DNA of 64,000 nucleotides, from the NCBI RefSeq assembly GCF_003574095.1, contig NZ_QWLA01000008.1, forward strand, positions 1-64,000, read 5' to 3'. Below are positions 17,725 through 24,626 of the stretch, piece by piece. The translations under genes were made by a program, and so were the position numbers. Every line of letters begins with the position of its first letter. The stretch's first letter is position 1. Source of the DNA: Calidithermus roseus. Its GTDB lineage: Bacteria; Deinococcota; Deinococci; Deinococcales; Thermaceae. Below the pieces are notes generated by a model. That model did not search any database. It had not been told where the DNA came from and saw only the letters and a program-made list of their open reading frames with translations.

Positions 17725-17874
17725 CTACTCGGCATTCTCCACGTCGTAGAGCTCGAGCACCTCCTCCCACAGGCGGCTTTGCTCGTGGGGGGTAGTGCTG
17801 GGTTGCTCCTGGAGCAGGTGCTGGGGCACACAGGTCACGGAGCCGGATGGAAGCTCGAGGCTAGGGCTTTCCAT
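17725..17874 (-). CDS. Small acidic protein of unknown function (49 aa)
   Basis: The protein begins MESPSLELPSGSVTCVPQHL and ends in an acidic helix (LWEEVLELYDVENAE). A strong Shine-Dalgarno sequence (GGGAGG, 8 nt before the ATG) and a TATACC box about 45 nt upstream support expression. It is not similar to anything I recognise. It sits between the desaturase and the CHRD gene. The single cysteine and PQH motif do not define a function. Confidence 0.55.
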   Translation of the reverse strand: MESPSLELPSGSVTCVPQHLLQEQPSTTPHEQSRLWEEVLELYDVENAE

Positions 17875-18065
17875 AGGTTGATCCTCCCGTAGGCTTAGCC
17901 TAGACCAGGTATAAAACCTACACGCGTTTACAGATCGAGGCTGCATACACCCGCACTTAGCGTGTAGCTCGAACCACTACACCACCCGGCCCTCGAGCCT
18001 GGTGTACTCCAACAGGGGCAATCCAAACCGGCCCAACCCCACGTACGGCTGGCTGGAGGACAAGT

Positions 18066-18533
18066 ATGAACAGGAAATGGATGTTTCTGGCAATCACGAG
18101 CTTGCTGGCTGTGGGGGCCCTGGCCGCCCACGACACCAAAGCCGATGTGCGCTATACCGACCTGAGCGCGATGGGCAACAGCGGAGTCAAGGGATCGGCG
18201 GTGCTGATCACCCTCCCCAACGGGGACCTCGAGGTGTGGCTGCGGCTGGAGGGGCTCAAGCCAAACTCGGGGATGTACGCCAACCACATCCACTTCAACG
18301 ACGCAGGCGACGCCAATTGCAAAGCCCAGAACGGCAACAAGATCCTCGGCCTCAAAGACGCCATGGCCGGCCCCGACGGCACCGCCCTCACCTACACCCG
18401 CATCCCAGCCGCCCAGGTCCCCACCTACCCCAAGGGCACCACCTACGTAAACGTGCACGCCAACAGCCCGCAGGCCGTGGGCCCCAGCATTAGCTGCGGC
18501 GACGTGTTGACCATCAAGCTAGGGCAGCGATGA
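18066..18533 (+). CDS. Exported CHRD-domain protein
   Basis: A 155-residue protein with a signal peptide (MNRKWMFLAITSLLAVGALA, cleavage near LAA-HD). One CHRD-type beta-sandwich follows, with strands such as VKGSAVLITLPNGDLEVWLR, a conserved NHIHFNDAGDANC region (His and Cys) and GTTYVNVHANSPQ near the end. CHRD domains bind metal or mediate assembly in extracytoplasmic proteins; a catalytic role is not established. GGAGGACAAGT precedes the ATG. Two inverted repeats follow the stop. Confidence 0.8.
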   Translation: MNRKWMFLAITSLLAVGALAAHDTKADVRYTDLSAMGNSGVKGSAVLITLPNGDLEVWLRLEGLKPNSGMYANHIHFNDAGDANCKAQNGNKILGLKDAMAGPDGTALTYTRIPAAQVPTYPKGTTYVNVHANSPQAVGPSISCGDVLTIKLGQR

Positions 18534-18549
18534 GCGTCATACCAGATTC

Positions 18550-18583
18550 GGTTGATTCGTCACCGAATGGTGACGAATCAACC
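18550..18583. repeat. Perfect 15-bp hairpin after the CHRD gene
   Basis: GGTTGATTCGTCACC pairs with GGTGACGAATCAACC across a 4-nt loop, 17 nt past the CHRD stop. There is no T-run, so it may act as a processing or termination structure or be part of a small mobile repeat with the next inverted repeat. Confidence 0.6.
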
Positions 18584-18603
18584 CGACCGAAGGGAGTGCT
18601 CTA

Positions 18604-18661
18604 GGATTCAAAAAGATAGCCTTTGGGAATCTTTGGGTTGGATGATTATCTTTTTGAATCC
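18604..18661. repeat. 14-bp inverted repeat enclosing 30 bp
   Basis: GGATTCAAAAAGAT (18604-18617) and its exact complement (18648-18661) enclose an AT-richer 30 bp. It resembles a miniature element or a long-loop terminator, because the plus strand ends in CTTTTTG. The stretch 18662-18802 holds permuted intergenic word repeats and no gene that I can see. Confidence 0.5.
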
Positions 18662-18802
18662 GGTTCAGTGGTCGATGGTCGATGGCCGAGCGCTAGACGC
18701 CAAACGCAAGACGCCTTGGCCCTAGACCCTTGACGCTAGCGGGGAGTGCCAGGGCGGAGCGTATAGGGACGACCTGTCGGTCGTCCCTATGGCGTTCGAC
18801 AC

Positions 18803-19345
18803 CTAGCGCTTCCCCCAGGGCTCGAGCACGATTCGCCCCTCGGCTACCCTAGCCCGCTCCGGGCTCCTGGCGGTGTGGGGATCGTCGGGAGCCTGGGCCA
18901 CGTGATGAGCGATGCGAATCTGCTTGGCCTCGAAGACCGTAGCCCAGATGGTGGCCTCCTCGTTGCCGCCGGCTCCGGCGTGGGCTAGGCCACGCAGCTT
19001 CCCCACCACGATCACGTCGCCCCCAGCGATGACCTCGGCACCTGAGTTGACATCCCCCAGCACCACCACCGTTCCGGGCGACTCGACGCGCTGCCCAGCA
19101 CGCAAAGTCTGGCTCACCACCTCGGTGTACGGGATGAAGCGCTCCCCCCTCGGAGGACGCAGGTTGAGGCCCCGCTCGCGCCCCAGTTCGCACAGCACCT
19201 CCAACACCTCCACCCCGATCTCCCCGGAGACCTCGACCTCCAGCGGCAACTCGGGCACCTCGGCCAGAGCCTTGCGCAGGGCCTCCGGGGTCTCGTTGCC
19301 GTCGAGACGGAGTGAAAGGCCGTTGAGGGTGGCTCGGATACGCAT
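18803..19345 (-). CDS. minC: Septum-site determining protein MinC
   Basis: A 180-residue FtsZ inhibitor. The C-terminal beta-helix domain is clear: GQRVESPGTVVVLGDVNSGA, EVIAGGDVIVVGKLRGLAHA and ATIWATVFEAKQIRIAHHVA. The N-terminal ~70 residues form the shorter FtsZ-binding domain. With MinD it prevents septum formation away from midcell; no minD is adjacent. It is the last gene of the cell-shape cluster maf-mreC-mreD-mrdA on the same strand, about 165 bp downstream of mrdA. TATAAC lies 8 nt before the ATG, so it may also have its own promoter. Confidence 0.9.
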   Translation of the reverse strand: MRIRATLNGLSLRLDGNETPEALRKALAEVPELPLEVEVSGEIGVEVLEVLCELGRERGLNLRPPRGERFIPYTEVVSQTLRAGQRVESPGTVVVLGDVNSGAEVIAGGDVIVVGKLRGLAHAGAGGNEEATIWATVFEAKQIRIAHHVAQAPDDPHTARSPERARVAEGRIVLEPWGKR

Positions 19346-19510
19346 CTGGGAAAGTTATACCTTTGTCGGGGGGAAAAGGCAAAGCATAAGACCCTGAGCG
19401 TCAGGGTCGTACGTCCTAAGTCGTATGCGAGGCGCCCGACGTCGAAAGCCCAGAAGCCCGATCGAACGGCGTCTTGCGTTTAGCGTTTGGCGCACTTTGG
19501 CCATCGGCGT

Positions 19511-21346
19511 TCACCGTACAGCGTTCGAAGGGCCAGACTCCGGCACGGGCGCTGGCGGAGTCTCAGGTTCCGGTGGCCTAGGTTTGAACTCACCGATCTT
19601 CCAGTAGGCCTCCATGACCCGCTTGACCGCGGGCAGGGCTACGTTGTACCCCTCCCCGCCATTTTCGAAGAAGGCCACCACCACCAGGGGTGGTCTGGGG
19701 TCGCCGGGTACCGCGGGCCCGTAGCCCATGTACCAAGCGTGGGTGTAACCGTAGCCCTTGCGGTAGCTCATGCCGTTCTCGGCGGTGCCGGTCTTGCCCG
19801 CAGTAGGCACCTCGAGCGACCCCATCACCGGGCGGGCAGTGCCCCAGGTCACGGTCTTGCGCATGCCTTCCTGAAGCACCGACCAGTACTTGCCCTCGAT
19901 CTGGGTGAAGCGCGGCTGCACGGCCCGGCTGCCGATCCTACGCACCAGGTGCAGTTCGGGCTGGCGGCCCGAGTTGACGATGGTGGCGAGCATCCGGGCG
20001 ATCTGCACCGGGCTGGCCTCCACCGCGTCCTGACCGATGGCCACCGAGAGCGACTGGCCGGGGTACCACGGTTCTTTGAAGGTCTCTTCCTTCCACCTGC
20101 GCGTGGGGAGAAAACCCTTATCCTCGGCGATCTCGAGGCCAGTCGCACGGCCTATCCCCAGCTTGTTAGCCCACTCCGCGATGCCGTCTACGGTCTTGTA
20201 GGGGTCGGCAGCGATGGCCGCCTGGTAGTACCAGGTGTTGCAGCTTTGGGCGATGGCCTCCCGCACGGTCATGGGACCCATGTTGCCGGCGTACCAGTTC
20301 TTGCGGATGCCGCCGTACTTGATGTAAGGGCTGCAGGTGAACACGGTGTTGGGGGTGACGCCGGTCTTCTCGATGAAGTAGCTGCTGCTGGCGAGCTTGA
20401 AGGTCGAGCCCGGCGCATAGGCCGTGACCGCGCGATTGAGGGTAGGGAGGGACTTGTCGGAGTTGAAGGCCGCGATCTTCTTGTTGTCCTCGGGAGTGCG
20501 GGGGTAGCGGGCGAATAGGGCGGAGTCGAAACTGGGGGCGCTGGCCATGGCCAAGACCTCGCCGGTGCGGGGGTCCACGGCCACGATGGCTCCCTTGACC
20601 ACGCTCTCCAGCGGCAAGCGATACTTTCTGCGCCCCTTGTTGATGTTGTCCAGACTCTCCTTCAGCACCCGCTCGGCCACCTGCTGGAGTTCAATGTCAA
20701 TGGTGAGGTAGACATCCTGGCCGGGCACGGGCTCCTTGGTGATCTGCTCACTGACCCGCTCTCCGCGCACGTTCTTCTCCACCACCCGCTGGCCTCTCTG
20801 ACCGCGCAGGTACTTCTCCAGCGCCGCCTCCAGGCCGGTGCGCCCCACCAGCTCGCGCGGGTCGTAGCCTTCATCCTCGACTTCCTGCTTGTTGGCGAAG
20901 AGCACGTAGCCCAGCACCGGACCGGAGATGGGGCGGGGATAGGTGCGCTCGAGGCGCTCCACCAGTTGCAGGTTGTCCTGTCCGGCAGTGAGTTCAGCCA
21001 GCGTCAGCACCAGGTTCTCGGGCAGGTTGGCCTTGAGCGTGACCGGTTCCTGGCCCACCTCCGGCAGTTCCTTGAGCCCCAGCAGCCGCAGGATGCGCTC
21101 CTTGAAGAGGATTTCGCCCCCGGAGTAGACCAGGTCGGTGGTCAGGCGGTTGCCCGCGATCATCTTGCCATTGCGGTCAAAGATACGGCCCCTGGGAGCC
21201 AGCAGCGTCTCGGTGCGCAGGTAGTTGCCCTGGCTGCGGGTGGCGTACTTTTCGTAACGAACCACCTGGAGCTGAAACAGCCGCGCTGTGTAGAGGCCCA
21301 GCACGGCGTAGACAACTAGCAGCAAAAGCCAGATGCGATTATTCAC
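19511..21346 (-). CDS. mrdA: Penicillin-binding protein 2 (elongasome transpeptidase)
   Basis: A 611-residue class B PBP. An N-terminal transmembrane helix (IWLLLLVVYAVLGLYTARLF) is followed by the PBP dimerisation domain (RGRIFDRNGKMIAGN). The transpeptidase domain has the S-x-x-K motif APGSTFK (Ser near 314), S-x-N as SCN, and K-T-G in AGKTGTAE (near 518). It cross-links peptidoglycan during side-wall growth in the periplasm. The tail is proline-rich. The start is a GTG preceded by GGGAGAGG; it overlaps the mreD stop by 8 nt, so the two are coupled. Confidence 0.95.
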   Translation of the reverse strand: MNNRIWLLLLVVYAVLGLYTARLFQLQVVRYEKYATRSQGNYLRTETLLAPRGRIFDRNGKMIAGNRLTTDLVYSGGEILFKERILRLLGLKELPEVGQEPVTLKANLPENLVLTLAELTAGQDNLQLVERLERTYPRPISGPVLGYVLFANKQEVEDEGYDPRELVGRTGLEAALEKYLRGQRGQRVVEKNVRGERVSEQITKEPVPGQDVYLTIDIELQQVAERVLKESLDNINKGRRKYRLPLESVVKGAIVAVDPRTGEVLAMASAPSFDSALFARYPRTPEDNKKIAAFNSDKSLPTLNRAVTAYAPGSTFKLASSSYFIEKTGVTPNTVFTCSPYIKYGGIRKNWYAGNMGPMTVREAIAQSCNTWYYQAAIAADPYKTVDGIAEWANKLGIGRATGLEIAEDKGFLPTRRWKEETFKEPWYPGQSLSVAIGQDAVEASPVQIARMLATIVNSGRQPELHLVRRIGSRAVQPRFTQIEGKYWSVLQEGMRKTVTWGTARPVMGSLEVPTAGKTGTAENGMSYRKGYGYTHAWYMGYGPAVPGDPRPPLVVVAFFENGGEGYNVALPAVKRVMEAYWKIGEFKPRPPEPETPPAPVPESGPSNAVR

Positions 21347-21818
21347 GGCGCCTCTCCCCCAGCACGCCACGGGCCCAGCTTAGCAAGAACGGCGCCAGGC
21401 CCAGGGTGAGGATGATCTCCGATGCGAAGACCCCGGTGAGGGCCGCGAAGCCGAACGGCCCCCCGCGCAACCAGTATCCGATCAAGGCATAGCCCAGCCA
21501 CTTGGCGAGAAAACTCCCTCCCAGAATGGTGATCTGCCCCAGAAGTTCGTCGGGGTGAAAGCTGCGGGAGAAGCGGTAGTAGACATAGACCCCGCAGAGC
21601 AGCCCCACCGTGTGCAATCCAGGATACCCGGCGGAGAGCAAATCCTGAAGCATTCCGACGGCAAAGGCCAGCGGCAGGCCCACGTAGATGGGATAGAAGC
21701 TGGCCAAAGCCAGCGCTGCCAGGAAGGGCAGGTCGGGCGGGGCAAGCTCAGCCGGCATCAGACCGGAAACCAGGCCCTGCAGCAAGAAGGTAAGGAGGAT
21801 CAGAATGGCCGCGCGCAT
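21339..21818 (-). CDS. mreD: Rod shape-determining protein MreD
   Basis: A 159-residue integral membrane protein with about five helices, as expected for MreD. It lies between mreC and mrdA in the usual order. Visible features are an N-terminal helix AAILILLTFLLQGLVSGL and a conserved GLLCGVYVYYRFS-type segment. MreD works with MreC and PBP2 in the elongasome. The ATG at 21818 lacks a strong ribosome site; about 40 nt separate it from mreC. Confidence 0.85.
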   Translation of the reverse strand: MRAAILILLTFLLQGLVSGLMPAELAPPDLPFLAALALASFYPIYVGLPLAFAVGMLQDLLSAGYPGLHTVGLLCGVYVYYRFSRSFHPDELLGQITILGGSFLAKWLGYALIGYWLRGGPFGFAALTGVFASEIILTLGLAPFLLSWARGVLGERRRE

Positions 21819-21859
21819 ATGCCAAGCACAACGATATTAGATTTGCCCTTTAGTGGCGC

Positions 21860-22654
21860 TCAGAGGGAGCGCAACACCATCACTTCCTCCAGCAGCGAGA
21901 ACTGCACCAAGGGTCTGACCATGACCACTCGCTTCAGCGCTCCCGGCTTGAGAGGCAACACCTCGACCACCTCGCCGACCGGCAGACGGGGATAGAGCCC
22001 CTGGAAGGCCCCGGATTCCACCCGGTCTCCCACCTTGACCTCAGCATCGGGGGAAAGCTCGACCCTGAGCAATCGGGGAGGCTGTCCAAAGGCGATTCCT
22101 CGGCCCCGCTTTCCCGGCAGCAGGATCGCCACCCGCGACTCGGGATCCACCAGGGTGCGCACCACGGCTTCTTTGGGAGTGACGCTCACGATCACCCCCA
22201 CCAAGCCCGCCGAGCCCGTGGCCACCACCGGATCGCCCACTTTGAGCCCGTCCTTCTCGCCCAGCCCGATGATCAGGCGGCGGTATAGGCCCGAGAGGTC
22301 CTCGTCGATCACGGGAGCGATGGCCTTGGCCCCCAGAGCCTTCTGCTCACGTACCTGCAAAGCTGCACTCAGGCGGCGGTTCTCTTCGCGCAACTGGGCG
22401 TTTTCCAGCCGCAGGGTGGCGATCTCCTGCCGCATGGCCCGGTTCTCTGCACGCAGGTCGCGGCGGTCGTAGAGCGCGGCGAGGGCGGCGTGGAGGTTGG
22501 AGCCCAGCCGGTAGCCCAGGCCGAAGATCGGTGCGGTTCGGGCAGAGAACTCAGCCGGCAGGGCGGGGGCTAGCTGGCGGGTGAGGCTCGAGGCCAGCAG
22601 CGCCAGCCCCAGCAACCCCACGAACAACAGCCGGCGGAGGATGGTTTCTCTCAA
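21860..22654 (-). CDS. mreC: Rod shape-determining protein MreC
   Basis: A 264-residue bitopic protein. An N-terminal transmembrane helix (LLFVGLLGLALLASSL) is followed by a coiled coil (about 60-100; RAENRAMRQEIATLRLENAQ) and a periplasmic beta-domain with GLVGVIVSVTPKEAVVRTLV and KVGDRVESGAFQGLYPRLPV. MreC links cytoplasmic MreB to PBP2. The start is a TTG that overlaps the maf stop as TTGA and is preceded by GGAG, so translation is coupled to maf. mreB is not in this window. Confidence 0.9.
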   Translation of the reverse strand: MRETILRRLLFVGLLGLALLASSLTRQLAPALPAEFSARTAPIFGLGYRLGSNLHAALAALYDRRDLRAENRAMRQEIATLRLENAQLREENRRLSAALQVREQKALGAKAIAPVIDEDLSGLYRRLIIGLGEKDGLKVGDPVVATGSAGLVGVIVSVTPKEAVVRTLVDPESRVAILLPGKRGRGIAFGQPPRLLRVELSPDAEVKVGDRVESGAFQGLYPRLPVGEVVEVLPLKPGALKRVVMVRPLVQFSLLEEVMVLRSL

Positions 22655-23256
22655 GCTGCTCCGCCTTTCCCACCGGAGAAATAGCCCTCCTCGGCCAGGA
22701 GTTGCCACAGCCGCCGCACCGGCAGCCCCATCACCGTGTAGAAATCGCCTTCGATCCTGTCCACCAGCACCATTCCCCGCTCCTGCACCCCGTAGCCCCC
22801 CGCCTTGTCCAGCCCCTCCCCGCTCGAGGCGTACCACTCGATCTCCCAGTCCTCCAGCCGCCGGAAGCGCACCTGGGCGGCGTCTACCAGGGCCACAGCC
22901 CTGCCCTCGGGCAGGATAAGGGCCAGCCCGGTGAAAACCGTGTGCGTCTGGCCCGAGAGCCGCTTCAGGAAAACCCTGTTCTCGGCCACGCTGACCGGTT
23001 TGCCCAGCAGCACCCCGTTCAGGGCCACCACGGTATCGGCGGCGACCACCCACTCCCCGCTTCGCCAGACCGCCTGGGCCTTGTGCAGGGCCAGCGCGTG
23101 GGCCAGCGCTTCGGGGGCGAGGTAGTTGGAGGCTTCCTCGTCGAGGTGGGCCGGACGGGTTTGAAAGGGCAACCCCAGGCGCTCCAGAAGCTGGGCGCGA
23201 CGGGGGCTTTGCGAAGCCAGGATCAGGGTCGGCAGGCGGGCAGGGTCCAGCACCAT
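22651..23256 (-). CDS. maf: Maf-family nucleotide pyrophosphatase
   Basis: A 201-residue protein with the Maf signature LILASQSPRRAQLLERLGL, a DEEASNY segment, the catalytic VVAADTVVALNGVLLGKPVS and a KAGGYGVQERG loop. Maf proteins hydrolyse dTTP, UTP or modified nucleotides and are implicated in septation arrest. It opens the maf-mreC-mreD-mrdA-minC run on the minus strand. Confidence 0.92.
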   Translation of the reverse strand: MVLDPARLPTLILASQSPRRAQLLERLGLPFQTRPAHLDEEASNYLAPEALAHALALHKAQAVWRSGEWVVAADTVVALNGVLLGKPVSVAENRVFLKRLSGQTHTVFTGLALILPEGRAVALVDAAQVRFRRLEDWEIEWYASSGEGLDKAGGYGVQERGMVLVDRIEGDFYTVMGLPVRRLWQLLAEEGYFSGGKGGAA

Positions 23257-23431
23257 TCCGGTAAGAGTGTATAGCGATGAGGGGCAGGGTGTAAGCGGGA
23301 AGCGATGAGCCGTCAGCGGTCAGCGAAAGGTTTGCGGCTCGTGGGAACCCCACCCCGGCCCTCGCCCCCTTGCTAAGGGGGGTGAAGAAAGGGCGTTTCG
23401 CGTTTTGCGTTTGGCTATCAGCCATCAACCC

Positions 23432-24532
23432 TTACAGCGGCTCCCCCACCCGCCAGATGGCCTCGAGTTCCTTCCGGTAACGCGCAGCCAGCTCGGGGCT
23501 TTTGAGGATGAGCAGGTTCTCGTTGTTGGAACGGTAGGCCGAGGCCGAGAAGTTGTAGCTGCCGGTGACCACCCAGGTATCGTCGAGCACGATGACCTTG
23601 TTGTGCTGGGTGTAGGGGTTGCCGTCCTTGCGCACTTCGATGCCCGCACGCTTGATCTCCTCGTCGAGGGAGTTGACGAGGTTGCGCGCGTCGATCACCA
23701 CCCGCACCCGCACGCCTTTGCGCCTGAGGGCCACCAGCCCCTCCACGAAGCGACGGTCGGTGAGGACGTAGGCCGCGATCAGCACCTCCTTGCGGGCTAG
23801 GCTCAGGGTCTTGAGCAAGGCCGCGTGGCCAGCATCCCCGCCGGCAGGGCTGAAGTACACCTCGCCCTCGGTAGGGCCGAGGATGAAGCTCGCAGGAGCC
23901 CCCCGTCCCTCAGGCTTACCGCCCCAGAGCGCTTCGAACTCACCCCTGTAAGCCTGTACTAGCCCCGGCAGGGGAAAGAACAGGCTGTTCTCGTTATTGC
24001 GTTCGAAGGCGTTCCAGGTCAGGTTGGTGCTGCCGGTCCAGACCCCCACCTCGTCGATGAGCACGAACTTGTGGTGCATCAGCGCCTCGCGGTCGTCGTA
24101 GCAGACGGCAACCTGTTGCACCTCCTCGCAGCGCTCGCGGCCACCCCGCCCGCCAGCCCGCAGGCTTTCCCTGGCCTCGCGCCGGTAGTCACGGTCGGTG
24201 TAAAGCCGCACCTGTACCCCTCGAGCCGCTGCCTCGAGCAGGGCCTGGCCAATTTCGCGGTCCTCGAGTTCGAAGGCCGCCACGTCCACCTGGCGCTTGG
24301 CCGAGCCGATGAGCCCGATCAGGCGGGCCTTGGCCTTCGCTCCGTCGCCGGGCATCAGGTACAGCTCGATCTGTGCCCCGTCCGCAGCCGACCCCACAAC
24401 CGGAGGAGGCTGGTTCCGCTGCCACTGCTGATACAGCCAGGCCCCGACCAAAAGCAAGACCAGCAACAGCAGACGCCACCCACTCGAGTCGCCCTTGCGA
24501 CGGGAAAGGGAATTGACTTTACGACGCGCCAT
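23432..24532 (-). CDS. Phospholipase D-like protein with two HKD motifs
   Basis: A 366-residue protein. A basic N-terminus plus one transmembrane segment (WRLLLLVLLLVGAWLYQQW) anchors it, and the catalytic part is outside the cytoplasm. Both H-x-K-x4-D motifs are intact (HHKFVLID followed by VWTGSTN; HNKVIVLD followed by WVVTGSYN), each with the downstream G-S-x-N. The PLD family includes phospholipases, cardiolipin synthases and nucleases; the two complete motifs with GSxN fit any of these. It lies directly upstream of, and divergent from, the DUF4157-lipase gene, which may or may not be meaningful. Confidence 0.85.
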   Translation of the reverse strand: MARRKVNSLSRRKGDSSGWRLLLLVLLLVGAWLYQQWQRNQPPPVVGSAADGAQIELYLMPGDGAKAKARLIGLIGSAKRQVDVAAFELEDREIGQALLEAAARGVQVRLYTDRDYRREARESLRAGGRGGRERCEEVQQVAVCYDDREALMHHKFVLIDEVGVWTGSTNLTWNAFERNNENSLFFPLPGLVQAYRGEFEALWGGKPEGRGAPASFILGPTEGEVYFSPAGGDAGHAALLKTLSLARKEVLIAAYVLTDRRFVEGLVALRRKGVRVRVVIDARNLVNSLDEEIKRAGIEVRKDGNPYTQHNKVIVLDDTWVVTGSYNFSASAYRSNNENLLILKSPELAARYRKELEAIWRVGEPL

Positions 24533-24614
24533 GTTCTCTACCTCGAGCCCTACCGACGAGCATCATAGCGGGTTTATTAAGGCAAGGTCTCGTGCATAAC
24601 TTGGACCCAGTTTG

Positions 24615-24620
24615 TATAAT
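24615..24620 (+). promoter_or_regulatory. -10 box TATAAT of the DUF4157-lipase cassette
   Basis: A perfect TATAAT ends 6 nt before ATG 24627, the same geometry as other leaderless-type starts in this window. It also argues against a TTG start at 24612, which would lie upstream of the box. Confidence 0.65.
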
Positions 24621-24626
24621 CCCTCC

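Noticed and set aside
17940-18003. tRNA-like stretch on the minus strand with GTGTAGTGGTTCGAGCTACAC
   Set aside because: It forms a 6-bp hairpin and has a TTCGA loop, but no acceptor, D or anticodon arm fits around it.
24612-24626. Upstream TTG as start of the DUF4157-lipase gene
   Set aside because: The codons overlap a perfect TATAAT box 6 nt before ATG 24627, so transcription would begin after the TTG.
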